NCBI RefSeq assembly: GCF_001010355.1
Contig: NZ_JPLA01000013.1
Location: 186,418-250,417, forward strand
DNA from: Dyella japonica DSM 16301
GTDB taxonomy: Bacteria > Pseudomonadota > Gammaproteobacteria > Xanthomonadales > Rhodanobacteraceae
DNA length: 64,000 nt
Direction of reading: 5' to 3'
In this document: one piece after another, positions 32,462 through 41,777 of the stretch
Position numbering within the stretch: position 1 is the first letter of the stretch
How the letters are laid out: each line of letters opens with the position of its first letter
Made by a program: the position numbers and the translations under genes
Notes under the pieces: model-generated
Told to the model about the DNA's origin: nothing
Database searches by the model: none
Seen by the model: only the letters and a program-made list of their open reading frames with translations

Positions 32462-34288
32462 TCAGCGATGGCTGTCGATGCCGCCCCAGTCCTCGACGGC
32501 GCCCGTGGGCACCTGGCCCTGCCGGCAGGCCGGAGCTACCGCATCGCTGCGGAACAGCCGCCAGTCACGTCCACTGGTGACGCCCATGTCCACACTGGCC
32601 GAGCGGATGATGCAGGGCTCCATCACATCGGCCAGAACAAGCACCCATCGCTGCGACGGCGCCTGGGCCTGCCAGCGGATGGCCGAGGCCAGCTGCTGAT
32701 GCCACGGCACCACGAAGCCGAAATCGGTGAGCGGTCGCGTAAAGGCCAGCGGCAGTTCTTCTTTCCAGGCGACCAGCGCGAGTTCGGCGTGCGGGCCTAT
32801 CGTCTGTTCGACGCGAGCCGCCAGCGTGGCAGGCGAGCTTGCGCGCGCCAGCAAGGGCGCCATGCCCAGTCCCCAGATCAGCCACACACCGGCCATGCCG
32901 GCCAGCACGGCCATACCCGCGCGCTGGCGGCGAAAGATCAGCGGCTGCAGCAGCAACCAGGCGCCCAGGGCGATGCACATGCCCCACCACAGCGGCGCCT
33001 GCTCACCCAGCTGACGCGCAGCCATGAAGCGCACGGTCGCCGCGGGATGAAAGCCAAGCGCAGCCACGCCGATGCCGAGCGCCGCGCCGCCGAGCAATAG
33101 CAGGAACCCGATCGCGACGAACGACAACCAGCGCTTGCGCAACGCATCTTCCAGATACGGCCCTGCGCACAGCGCCAGCATCGGCAGCGCCGGCATGATG
33201 TAGACATCGCGCTTGGCCCGGGTCAGGCTGAAGAACACGATGACCAAGACGATCCACGCCAGCGGCAGCAGGATGCGTGCATCGCGCGCCCGCAGCCGCT
33301 CCATCCACGCCGGCGCCAAGGCGGGCAAGGCAAGACTGAGCGGCAGCCACGAGGTGATGATCACCGTGAGATAGAACCATGGCGGCTGGAAGCTGTTCCA
33401 TGGATGCACGTAGCGGTTGACGGTCTGGTTGAAGAAGATGTCGTGCAGATAGCTGCGTGCCACGTCGCTGTCGTAGGCGTGCACGTAGAAAAGCAAGGGC
33501 GCCATCCACAGCGCGATGGCCAGGGCGAACGCCAGCAGGCCGCCCAGCCAGTGCCCGGCATGACCACGCAGGTCAGGCATATCCGGCCAGCGACGCCGCA
33601 CGGCAAAGGCCCATGGCAGGAACATCATCAAGGCAAGAAAGCCCACGCCCTTGGTGATGACGCCCAGTCCCGCGGCAAAGCAGCCCAGCCAGAATGCACG
33701 CCAGTCCGGGCCCAGCAGCAGATGCCGCAGCAGGCCGACGTTGGCAAGCGTGATGAAGAACGTGACGGTCGGATCGATCTGCCCGCGCTTGGCCTGGAAG
33801 ACGAATTGCACCGTACACAGCAAAGCCAGGCTGGCGACCATACCGGCGCGGTGTCCCCACAGCCGGCGCGCCAGGTCATACACCAGCCACAGCGTACCCA
33901 GCGCGCTCAGCAACGAGGGCAGCAAGAACGCCACGCGCCAGTTGCCGGTGAGCGTATACGACAGCGCCTGCATCGCCATGAACAGCGGCGGCTTGTCCGA
34001 ATACCAGTCGCTGCCGCGATGCGGAATCAGCCAGTTCCCGGAAGCCGCCATCTGATGCGCCACCAGCGCGAATCGCGGCTCATCCGAAGGCGTGGGACCG
34101 CGCAGGCCGATGCCTGCCGCGAGCAGCAGCAAGGCGCCCAGCATCAACAGCCAACGTTGCAGTCGCTCGCGTGACTGTGTTTGCGCAGCGGCATCACCCG
34201 GCTCGCTTCCGGAGTGCTGGCGATGCAAGGACACGTCCTCGGCACGCTCTGCGGGAGACTCGACAGGCGTGCCCAGCACTTGCGTCAT
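32462..34288 (-). CDS. ArnT-like polyprenyl-phosphate glycosyltransferase
   Basis: 608 residues. The start at 34288 is fixed by an ATGA overlap with the GT9 gene stop. A hydrophilic N-terminal tail of about 45 residues precedes the first membrane segment; the ArnT motif is PTPSDEPRFALVAHQM, and YSDKPPLFMAMQ and ITKGVGFLALM follow. ArnT proper adds aminoarabinose to lipid A, but without the arn biosynthesis genes nearby a different sugar is possible. The overlap with the GT9 gene implies coordinated synthesis, probably for LPS core or lipid A decoration. Confidence 0.83.
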   Translation of the reverse strand: MTQVLGTPVESPAERAEDVSLHRQHSGSEPGDAAAQTQSRERLQRWLLMLGALLLLAAGIGLRGPTPSDEPRFALVAHQMAASGNWLIPHRGSDWYSDKPPLFMAMQALSYTLTGNWRVAFLLPSLLSALGTLWLVYDLARRLWGHRAGMVASLALLCTVQFVFQAKRGQIDPTVTFFITLANVGLLRHLLLGPDWRAFWLGCFAAGLGVITKGVGFLALMMFLPWAFAVRRRWPDMPDLRGHAGHWLGGLLAFALAIALWMAPLLFYVHAYDSDVARSYLHDIFFNQTVNRYVHPWNSFQPPWFYLTVIITSWLPLSLALPALAPAWMERLRARDARILLPLAWIVLVIVFFSLTRAKRDVYIMPALPMLALCAGPYLEDALRKRWLSFVAIGFLLLLGGAALGIGVAALGFHPAATVRFMAARQLGEQAPLWWGMCIALGAWLLLQPLIFRRQRAGMAVLAGMAGVWLIWGLGMAPLLARASSPATLAARVEQTIGPHAELALVAWKEELPLAFTRPLTDFGFVVPWHQQLASAIRWQAQAPSQRWVLVLADVMEPCIIRSASVDMGVTSGRDWRLFRSDAVAPACRQGQVPTGAVEDWGGIDSHR

Positions 34289-35388
34289 GGTGCCCATGCC
34301 CGGGCGAGAAACAGGTCTTCGCCCGCGGTGGCCGCCACGTCTCCGAGCGACGAGCCGAACACCGGGCGCCCGAGCAGATCCGGATGCGCCGCCACCACGC
34401 GGCACGCGACCTCACGCGCCGACAGCCCTTGCGTGGGCAGCGAGCAGTTGCCGTTCCCGTAGGGGGCATAGACCGAAGCATCGGTGACGCAGAACATGCC
34501 GACCGTAGGCACGCGGGACGCCACGGCCAGATGCATCACGCCGCAATCGGCGGTGATCATCAAGTCCATGCCGGCCATGACGGCGCCCATGCGGCGGATG
34601 TCGGAGGAGTAATAACCCGGCCATTCGGCGCCCAGCATGGAATGACCGTGCATGGGGATCAGCTCGAGCATGCTGGCCGCCGGGCACAGCGTCTTGAAGG
34701 TGTCGATGAACTCGCGCCACCAGTCCATCGGGTAGCGCTTGGCGCCCGTCGCATTGGCGAACACACCCACCACCGGCGGCGAGCTGGTCTGTCGCGACAC
34801 GGCCAGCAGCTCACCGATGACGCGGCGGCCGTGGGCCAGCTCGACTTCGGTCAGTCGGATATCCAAGGGAGGATAGCCAGGCTCCTCGCCATGGCTGCGG
34901 CCCAACGCCCAGCGCAGCAGATTGACCGGGCGCTTGGCCATATGTTGCATGGCGATGCTGGTCGGCGCCGCGTGAGTGAGGCCCGAGCGCAGCGGCGTGT
35001 CGCTGAAGCCCAGCTTGTAGCTGCCGTGCAGCAGGCGCGTGATGGCACGGCTGAAGCCCGAGCCCAGGCATGGATCGATGATCAGGTCGTAGCGGGTGCG
35101 GCGCACGCGGTGCAGCAGGTGCAGGAAAGGCAGCGGGTGCTTGAATCCGCGCTTGGGCAGGCAATAGACGTTGCGGACGCTGAAGAACGTCGCAAAGATC
35201 TCCGCGGCGATATCACCCTCGGAGATCACGTCGATCTCCGCGCCCTTGAAGTGCCGCTCAAGCTCCGCGATCAACGGCGTGAGCAGGATGGTGTTGCCAA
35301 GCCGATGGTTGGGGCGGCAGACCAGGATGCGAAAAATGCCTTTGCGAGGCAGCGGCTCGTTGCAGTGGAGGGTCTTGGTTTGGTTCAA
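34285..35388 (-). CDS. Glycosyltransferase family 9 (heptosyltransferase-like)
   Basis: About 367 residues if started at the TTG at 35388; a longer TTG start at 35457 is also open and there is no convincing ATG, so the N-terminus is uncertain. RILVCRPNHRLGNTILLTPL is the GT9 N-terminal motif. The C-terminal nucleotide-sugar part includes GVFANATGAKRYP, the acceptor-domain MITADCGVMHLAVA and GMFCVTDA. GT9 members (WaaC/WaaF/WaaQ) add heptose to LPS core in the cytoplasm. The downstream ArnT-like gene overlaps its stop, linking it to envelope glycan assembly. Confidence 0.83.
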   Translation of the reverse strand: MNQTKTLHCNEPLPRKGIFRILVCRPNHRLGNTILLTPLIAELERHFKGAEIDVISEGDIAAEIFATFFSVRNVYCLPKRGFKHPLPFLHLLHRVRRTRYDLIIDPCLGSGFSRAITRLLHGSYKLGFSDTPLRSGLTHAAPTSIAMQHMAKRPVNLLRWALGRSHGEEPGYPPLDIRLTEVELAHGRRVIGELLAVSRQTSSPPVVGVFANATGAKRYPMDWWREFIDTFKTLCPAASMLELIPMHGHSMLGAEWPGYYSSDIRRMGAVMAGMDLMITADCGVMHLAVASRVPTVGMFCVTDASVYAPYGNGNCSLPTQGLSAREVACRVVAAHPDLLGRPVFGSSLGDVAATAGEDLFLARAWAP

Positions 35389-35683
35389 GCGGCACCGGTC
35401 GGCATGGAGGAGGCATGAGGTGAATTCCGCTCCGGGCTCATGCCGAGATCCGCGCAACTACCGCCAACCCATCATGCCCTATGAAGGGCGCAAAAAGTTG
35501 ACACATAGAAGTCAGGGCATCAGGCGGCTCGCAGCAGGGCAATGCCTGCGGTGCGAATTTCGTGCCACGACCCCAAGTGGCTGATGGTGCGATGAAAGAG
35601 GGCCGTGGGCAGCGGCCCGGGCGCGCGACGCTTTCTGCAGGGTGCAAACTTTGTCTGCAACTATTGGCAGACCGGCCAAGGAC

Positions 35684-36181
35684 TCAGGGCGCAGGATGTT
35701 CCGGACAGGCCGGGAGATCCTCGCCCTGGTGCGCTGGCAGGGTGATGGTGAGTACGACGCGCACGCTGGCGTCCGCCTGGCACGGCTCCACGTAACCGAT
35801 CGCGCCCGGCGTGGTCGCCACAAAGCGCACCACGGCATCGGTCGAAGCGAGCACGTATGGCGGACTGACGCCCTGGAAGTACTGCTGGTCCCAGTAATCC
35901 TGCAGCTGGGTGTCGTCCATATGCAGCAGTGTGTGCGAGAACGCCACACGCATGGGCGAGCGGCTGGGCAGGTTGACCGGCGTCAGGCGTTGTCCCTTGC
36001 CATCCACGAAGATCTTCTTCAGATACACGTTGCGTACCGTGTTCTGATCCAGCGTCAGCTGCGGCCCATCGAGCGCGGTGATGATGGCGATCTGCGGCTG
36101 CGCCGCCCAGGCCATGCCCGGGCGCATCAGCAGTACGCTGATGACCAGCCAGGTCGACCATTGCCGAGGGTATCCGCGCAT
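35684..36181 (-). CDS. Small exported PstS-like periplasmic protein
   Basis: 165 residues with a signal peptide (ends GMAWAAQ). The remainder resembles the short phosphate-binding-protein-like family (PstS-like), with RNVYLKKIF, QDYWDQQYFQG and a TPGAIGYV segment near the C-terminus, but it is about half the size of true PstS. It starts 11 bases after the porin stop, so the two form an operon. It might bind an anion delivered by the porin or sense it for the divergent sensor kinase. The ligand is unknown. Confidence 0.7.
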   Translation of the reverse strand: MRGYPRQWSTWLVISVLLMRPGMAWAAQPQIAIITALDGPQLTLDQNTVRNVYLKKIFVDGKGQRLTPVNLPSRSPMRVAFSHTLLHMDDTQLQDYWDQQYFQGVSPPYVLASTDAVVRFVATTPGAIGYVEPCQADASVRVVLTITLPAHQGEDLPACPEHPAP

Positions 36182-36192
36182 GGGTGCGACGC

Positions 36193-37290
36193 TCAGAACA
36201 GCACCGCGACAGACGCCAGCCAGCCGGTGGGCGCGAGCAGCTCGTTGTGCGAGCCGTCGCGATATTCCAGTTTGAGCACCACCCCTTCGATCGGCTTGAA
36301 ATTGATGGCCGTGGTGCGGATGGTGCTGGTCTGCGCCGGCGTCGATGAGCGATAGCGCTCATAACGGCCGATCAGGTACAGCCGCCGCCACACCGGCACT
36401 TCGGCCTGCACGAAGCCGCCGCGCTCATCGGGGGTGCTGCTCGTGCTGCTGCGATAGATGCCCTCGCCGGTGAGGCTCACGTAGCGGCTGGTCCAGCTGA
36501 AATCGATGCCGTTGAGCCAGTATTTTTCGCGCGGCTGCTGCAGCTCGTAGTTCAGCGTGGAGGCGCCGATGCTCAGCGAGTCGCCCAGCAGGTGGTAGAG
36601 CACCCGGCCGCCGATGGCCTGGCGAAAATTGTTCTGCAGCGTCTCGGTGGTGCCGAAGTTGGTATACGCATTGTCCTGGTCGCGGCCGATATTGAGGTTC
36701 TTGCTGTCGTCGGCAAAAACCCAGTAATCGAGGTCGTTTCCGTGCACCGGTACCGTGCCGAACATCATGGCGCCGTTGGCGTGACGCGAGAAGGCGGCCG
36801 AGGTGGACAAAGGGCGCGACACGGTCCAGGTCAGCGGGTCGGCATGCACCAGATTCCATTCGCCCACCGGGGTGAGGAACTTGCCAAAGCGGAAGGTGAT
36901 GGCCTGGTTGGCGTGGTAGTCCGCGTACAGCCGCTCGATGTCTAGCTCGGCGTCGTCATCGTCGGTACGCCCGGTGCTGTTCACCGGATTGGTGGCCTCG
37001 ATTTCGCTGAAAAGCTGCCAGCGGGTGCCGATGTCCTGGGTGATGAACAGGCTCAGGTCGCGCACGTTGTAGCTGGTCTTGGTGCCCTGGACGCTAAAGA
37101 AATTGAGGTCGGCATAGCCGCCCACCCGCAGGCCCACGCCAGGAAAGTACAGGCCCTGGCCCAGCGTATACGGCGCCGGTTGCCAGCTGCCGTCGCCATC
37201 GTCCGCCGCCATGGCGCCCGAGGCGCAGGCCAGCCCAAGCAGCAGTGCGGCTGCGCCTGGGAGCGAAAAGCGGCGAGGGTGCCTGTTCAT
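36193..37290 (-). CDS. Outer-membrane porin-like beta-barrel
   Basis: 365 residues with a signal peptide ending SGAMAAD. Alternating amphipathic strands with frequent aromatic residues (GGYADLNFFSVQG, YVSLTGEGIYRSS) end in Phe (ASVAVLF), the assembly signal of outer-membrane barrels. Length and pattern suit a 16-strand porin; specificity is unclear. It is the first gene of the porin/PstS-like pair and is divergent from a histidine kinase/NtrC pair that probably controls it. Confidence 0.78.
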   Translation of the reverse strand: MNRHPRRFSLPGAAALLLGLACASGAMAADDGDGSWQPAPYTLGQGLYFPGVGLRVGGYADLNFFSVQGTKTSYNVRDLSLFITQDIGTRWQLFSEIEATNPVNSTGRTDDDDAELDIERLYADYHANQAITFRFGKFLTPVGEWNLVHADPLTWTVSRPLSTSAAFSRHANGAMMFGTVPVHGNDLDYWVFADDSKNLNIGRDQDNAYTNFGTTETLQNNFRQAIGGRVLYHLLGDSLSIGASTLNYELQQPREKYWLNGIDFSWTSRYVSLTGEGIYRSSTSSTPDERGGFVQAEVPVWRRLYLIGRYERYRSSTPAQTSTIRTTAINFKPIEGVVLKLEYRDGSHNELLAPTGWLASVAVLF

Positions 37291-37435
37291 CGGTCATGCC
37301 CACCAACATGGAATGGAACCAAGCCGGCACACCTGGTTCCGGCGGCCGGCACAGCGAAACGAAAGGCTCGCGAGCGACGATTCCACCGGCAGGGCTCGGC
37401 ACTGCGGCGGATTCTGCGACAGTGCAGGGGCTACC

Positions 37436-37449
37436 GCAAAGGCGTGCCA
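37436..37449 (-). promoter_or_regulatory. Sigma-54-like promoter element upstream of the porin
   Basis: Read on the minus strand this is TGGCACGCCTTTGC, with both the -24 (TGGCAC) and -12 (TTGC) hexamer-like parts. The GG-to-GC spacing is nine bases rather than the usual ten, so function is uncertain. It points at the porin, about 145 bases upstream. The NtrC-type activator encoded beside it makes a sigma-54 promoter in this gap expected. Confidence 0.35.
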
Positions 37450-37498
37450 TCCCACCCGGGCGGCGACGCCCTCCCATCATCAGCGCGACGGCAGCACC

Positions 37499-39265
37499 TT
37501 GACGACACGATCAGCCCTGTTTCGCCTGCTGTTCCTGACCCTGCTGGGCACCGTGCTGGTGGTGGGCGCGCTCTCGTTCTATCAGTTTCGCAGTGCGCTG
37601 CGTTCGGAGATTGCCGGCAACCTGCGTTTTGGCGCCAGCACGGTGATGCAGCGCATCGACACGCTGCTGTTCTCGCATATCGAAAACATGCGCGTGTGGA
37701 GCGGGCTGGAGGTGATGCAGGACGTCCGCGTCAACGATGTCGACAAGCGCCTCTCGCACTTTCTCTCGGACCTGCACGCCGGTCAGGGCAATGCGTATGC
37801 CGCACTGCTGTGCACCGACGAACACGGGCGTGTGGTCGCTGCCAGCCAGCCTTCGCTGATTGGCACGGCGGCGCCCGCGAGCAGTGAGTGGCGTCCGATT
37901 TCCGGTGCCCGTCTGGGCGGCGCGTCCATTGCGCAGACGTGGGGTGCCGATGGCCATGGCGCCATCCTGCGCACGCCGGTGCCGAACACCTTTGGCCAGG
38001 GCAGCATCGGCTACCTCTACGTCGTGTTGAACTGGCAGGCCGTGCAGGCGCTGCTGGACGAGGCGGTTGATCATGGCTCGCGCGGCCTGCTGCTGGTGGA
38101 CGATCGCGGCCGCGTCATCGCTGCCTCCGCTGCCTTGCGTGCACGCGCCGACCTGTCACGCCTGCAACTGGATTGGCGCCTGCCAGCCCGCGGCGCGCTG
38201 TCCTATGTGCGCGATGGCAGCGCGCTCGGTTACGGCACCTTGTTGGTCGGCATCGCCACCTCCACCGGCTATCAGCAATTCCAGGGTCTGGGCTGGCATA
38301 TCGTGATGATGGAGCCGACCTCGGTGTCCTTCGGGCCGATCTGGCGCCTGTTGTGGGCGATGCTGGCGGTGCTGGTGCTGACCTTGCTCGCGGGACTGTG
38401 GATTTCCTCGCGCCTGGCCAACCGTATTGCGCTGCCCATCGTGGCGCTCACCGACTTTACCCGCAGCTTCCGCCAGCGCGACGCGGCCTTGCCGCAGCTG
38501 CCTGCCACCAATATCTCCGAGATCCACGAGCTGCATCGCGCGTACGCGGAGATGATCGATGCCTTGGCGCGCTCGCGCGAGCAGGTCGTGCGTGCGGGCA
38601 AGCTGGCCGTGGTCGGTGAGATGGCCGCCATCATGGCGCACGAGGTGCGCACTCCCATGGGCATACTGCGCAGTTCCGCGCAAATGCTGCAGCGCCAGCC
38701 GCACCTGGGCGAGCGCGAGCATGAGCTGATCGGTTTTATCTTCAGCGAGACCGAACGGCTCAACCGGCTGGTCACCCTGCTGCTGGAATGCGCGCGCCCG
38801 GCGCCGCCCGATTTCCGTCCGCACGATCTGCACGCCATCATCGACAGCGTGCTTGGGCTGCTGGCTTCGCGGGCCGACAAGGCCGGCGTGTCGCTGTCCA
38901 GCAAGTTTGCCGAGCCGGTGCTGATCTTTCCCTGCGATCGCGAGCAGATCATGCAGGTGCTGCTCAACCTGGTGTTGAATGCGCTGGCCTTCGTGGGCGA
39001 GCAAGGGCGCGTGCAGGTGGCTACACGTTCCGATGCGGGCGCGGTGTGGATCAGCGTGATGGACGACGGTCCCGGCGTACCCGAATCGTTGCGGCAGACG
39101 ATTTTCGATCCCTTCTTCAGCCGTCGCGATGGCGGCATCGGCCTGGGCCTGACGATCGTGCAGCAGGTCGTGCATGTGCATGGGGGCGAGATCACCGTGG
39201 GCGAGAGTGCCTGGGGTGGCGCATCCTTCAATCTTCGATTTGCAGTGGATGGTCAAAACCGATGA
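37499..39265 (+). CDS. Membrane sensor histidine kinase
   Basis: 588 residues from a TTG at 37499; the frame is open further upstream, but that part would overlap the porin gene and its promoter region. A first membrane segment (about 8-30) and a second (about 280-300) bracket a periplasmic sensing domain; a HAMP linker follows. The kinase core has the H box at His381 (MAHEVRTP), N box LLNLVLNALAF, and G boxes DDGPGVP and GGIGLGLTIV. It phosphorylates the response regulator whose ATG overlaps its stop. The periplasmic domain may sense the ligand of the neighbouring PstS-like protein. Confidence 0.87.
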   Translation: MTTRSALFRLLFLTLLGTVLVVGALSFYQFRSALRSEIAGNLRFGASTVMQRIDTLLFSHIENMRVWSGLEVMQDVRVNDVDKRLSHFLSDLHAGQGNAYAALLCTDEHGRVVAASQPSLIGTAAPASSEWRPISGARLGGASIAQTWGADGHGAILRTPVPNTFGQGSIGYLYVVLNWQAVQALLDEAVDHGSRGLLLVDDRGRVIAASAALRARADLSRLQLDWRLPARGALSYVRDGSALGYGTLLVGIATSTGYQQFQGLGWHIVMMEPTSVSFGPIWRLLWAMLAVLVLTLLAGLWISSRLANRIALPIVALTDFTRSFRQRDAALPQLPATNISEIHELHRAYAEMIDALARSREQVVRAGKLAVVGEMAAIMAHEVRTPMGILRSSAQMLQRQPHLGEREHELIGFIFSETERLNRLVTLLLECARPAPPDFRPHDLHAIIDSVLGLLASRADKAGVSLSSKFAEPVLIFPCDREQIMQVLLNLVLNALAFVGEQGRVQVATRSDAGAVWISVMDDGPGVPESLRQTIFDPFFSRRDGGIGLGLTIVQQVVHVHGGEITVGESAWGGASFNLRFAVDGQNR

Positions 39266-40623
39266 ACGCCAGGCGGATACTCGTGGTGGACAACGAGGCG
39301 AAGATGCGCCGCATCCTCGAACTGTCCCTGAAGTCGCTGGGCCATGACGTGCTCGAAGCCGGCGACGGCATGGAGGCGCTGGCCATCATCGAGCAGCAGT
39401 CGATCGACCTGGTGCTCACGGACCTGCGCATGCCCCGGATGGACGGCATCGCCTTGCTCGAGGCCTTGCGCGAACGCAGCCAGGATGTGCCGGTCATCGT
39501 CATGACGGCCTACGCCACCATCGAGACCGCCGTGGCCGCGATGAAGCTGGGCGCCATCGATTACATCATCCGCCCGTTCGAAATGGAGACCGTCGAGATG
39601 GCGGTGACGCGGGCGTTGGCCATGCAGGCGGTGCAGCGCGAGAACTACTATCTGCGCGAAGAGATCTCGCGAGGCTGGGGCGAGTTCATCGGCGTCAGTC
39701 CAGCCATGCAGGCGCTTTACGAGCTGATCCGCCAGGTGGCACCCACGCGCAGCAACGCCTTCATCGTCGGCGAAACCGGGACGGGCAAGGAATTGGTGGC
39801 GCGCGCCATCCACCAGGCATCCGGGCGACAAGGCCTGTTCGTGCCGATCAATTGCGCGGCCATTCCCACCGAGCTGCTGGAGACCGAACTCTTCGGCCAT
39901 GTCAAAGGCGCCTTCACCGGCGCCTTGCGCGATCGCGTGGGCAAGTGCGAGCTGGCCAGTGGCGGCACCATCTTTCTCGACGAGATCACCGAAATGCCCA
40001 GCAGCCTGCAGGCCAAACTGCTGCGCGTGCTGCAGGAAGGACGCATCGAGAGGCTGGGCGCCAATGCGGCGATACCGGTGGACTTGCGCGTGGTGGCGGC
40101 GACCAATCGCGAGCCGCTGGAGGCCGTTGAGGCGGGCTTGCTGCGGCGGGATCTTTACTTCCGGCTCAACGTGGTGCGCATCGACGTGCCCAGGCTGCGC
40201 GATCGTCAGGGCGACATGACCATTCTGGCCAATCACTTTCTCAACAAATACTCGCTGGAACTGGGCCGCGCCACGCCGCGGCTGTCGGCGCGTGCACTGG
40301 AACGACTGGAAGCCTACGACTGGCCGGGCAATGTGCGCGAGCTGGAGAACCTGATGGAGCGCGCCGCGGTGTTGTGTCGCGACGGCGAGGTCGGCGCGAC
40401 ACTGCTGCCCGCCGAGCTGTCGCGTGAAGCCACGGCCTCGCCGCCGCATGCCGCGCCGGTGCCCGAGGGCTCGCTGGCCTTGAAGGATCGCGTCGAATCG
40501 CTGGAGCGCCAACTGATCGAGGCCGCGCTGGCGCGCAGCGACAACAACAAGGCTGCCGCTGCGCGCCTGCTGGGCGTCAGCGAACGCACGCTCTGGTACA
40601 AGCTCAAGACGTATCAGATGTAG
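39262..40623 (+). CDS. NtrC-family sigma-54-dependent response regulator
   Basis: 453 residues with all three NtrC modules. The receiver domain has Asp10 and the phospho-acceptor Asp54 (TDLRMPRMDG). The AAA+ domain has Walker A GETGTGKE, the sigma-54-contacting GAFTGA loop, and Walker B GGTIFLDEIT. The C-terminal Fis-type helix-turn-helix includes NKAAAARLLGVSERTL. The ATG overlaps the kinase stop (ATGA). It should open sigma-54 promoters; the divergent porin/PstS-like operon is the likely target. It is convergent with the gene at 40631. Confidence 0.93.
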   Translation: MNARRILVVDNEAKMRRILELSLKSLGHDVLEAGDGMEALAIIEQQSIDLVLTDLRMPRMDGIALLEALRERSQDVPVIVMTAYATIETAVAAMKLGAIDYIIRPFEMETVEMAVTRALAMQAVQRENYYLREEISRGWGEFIGVSPAMQALYELIRQVAPTRSNAFIVGETGTGKELVARAIHQASGRQGLFVPINCAAIPTELLETELFGHVKGAFTGALRDRVGKCELASGGTIFLDEITEMPSSLQAKLLRVLQEGRIERLGANAAIPVDLRVVAATNREPLEAVEAGLLRRDLYFRLNVVRIDVPRLRDRQGDMTILANHFLNKYSLELGRATPRLSARALERLEAYDWPGNVRELENLMERAAVLCRDGEVGATLLPAELSREATASPPHAAPVPEGSLALKDRVESLERQLIEAALARSDNNKAAAARLLGVSERTLWYKLKTYQM

Positions 40624-40630
40624 CGCCGCA

Positions 40631-41560
40631 TCAAAGGCGGAAGGTGGCCGAGGCGATCACCACGTCGCCGTGGAAATGATCATTGGCGTCGAATTCGCGG
40701 TAGTAGCGGACACCGACGGCCAGGGCATGGCTGCCAAACCTGGTGCCGTAGTTGACGGCGGGTCCCGCACCCAGCACGCGGCCTTCCAGTCCACCAAGAT
40801 TTGCTCCGCGCCCCGTATCGGCGGTGACCTGGCGGTACGCGTAGCCGGCCAGGCCAACCACCCAGTGGGGCGACAGCCGCTTGCCCACGGCAAGTTCGAC
40901 GTGGGCTTCGTTGCCGCTGCGGTAATGGGTGATGTCGTTGGGACCGTTGATCCCGTAGCCCACGGCTGCAGACAGCTCGAGGTGGGAATGGGGCGACACA
41001 TAGGTCATCGCCCACAGCACGTCGCCGGCCCAGCGATTGTGGCCCAGGGACGCGTTGAAGCCTTTGTTGTAGTCGCCCGTGGGTGCCCACACGGTCAGCG
41101 ATATGGCGTGAGAGAACCCGTTGTTGATCTTCCAGCCCAGACGCCCGTTGATCGCCATGTCGGCCAGGTCGGTATTGCTGACCGAGCCTGAGGTCTGACG
41201 CGTCCCGGTGATTTCGCCGCTGAGGCGCAGATACGCATAAGGCGCGGTCACGGAGATGGCGGCTTGACCACCGAAGATCGGCGTGGCGGGAGCGTAGAGC
41301 AGGTTGACCGCCATGCTGTCGACACGCTTTTTCAAGGTCACCAGGGTGACGCCGCCCACCGTGGTACTGCCGACCGCGCCGTTGTACTGCGCAACAGCGG
41401 TTGATACATACCAGCCGGGAGCGGGCGCCAGGCCGGCACCCAGCGCCTGGCTGCCAAGCAGATAGAGGCCGCCGGCACCTTCCGTGGCGTGCACCGAGGC
41501 ACCGGTGACACCCCCTATCGCGATGGCCAATACCGCGAACGCTCGCGTCGTCACGCGCAT
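40631..41560 (-). CDS. Outer-membrane protein of the phenol-degradation MetA-like family
   Basis: 309 residues with an N-terminal signal peptide (MRVTTRAFAVLAIAIGGVTG) and beta-barrel-like strands ending in RL. The segments SLTVWAPTGDY, LELSAAVGYGIN and GVRYYREFDANDHFHGD are typical of the 'transporter, MetA pathway of phenol degradation' family. Its function is not established; it is often found near catabolic or regulatory genes. It stands alone, convergent with the NtrC-type regulator, with a 217-base gap before the next operon. Confidence 0.7.
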   Translation of the reverse strand: MRVTTRAFAVLAIAIGGVTGASVHATEGAGGLYLLGSQALGAGLAPAPGWYVSTAVAQYNGAVGSTTVGGVTLVTLKKRVDSMAVNLLYAPATPIFGGQAAISVTAPYAYLRLSGEITGTRQTSGSVSNTDLADMAINGRLGWKINNGFSHAISLTVWAPTGDYNKGFNASLGHNRWAGDVLWAMTYVSPHSHLELSAAVGYGINGPNDITHYRSGNEAHVELAVGKRLSPHWVVGLAGYAYRQVTADTGRGANLGGLEGRVLGAGPAVNYGTRFGSHALAVGVRYYREFDANDHFHGDVVIASATFRL

Positions 41561-41777
41561 ACGCTACTCAGGCTGTCTACCGGCTGGTGATGGGTCTGGC
41601 AGGCCAGGATGGAGGCGTCGCCAGAGGTTTCGATGCCGCACGCGCAGGCTTGATGTGTGACGGCTAGCTGGCCCTCAAGCATCAAGATTTCTGGTGATAG
41701 TGTGCAGTCGATGGCGTTACTGCCAGCGCAGAAGTACCTAGAGGTCGCTGCGTAGATTTACCTACCAGAGGTGCTCG

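Noticed and set aside
37300..37340. Plus-strand sigma-54 site upstream of the kinase (TGGAAC ... CGGC)
   Set aside because: Spacing is right but both halves differ from consensus at key positions; likely chance in GC-rich DNA.
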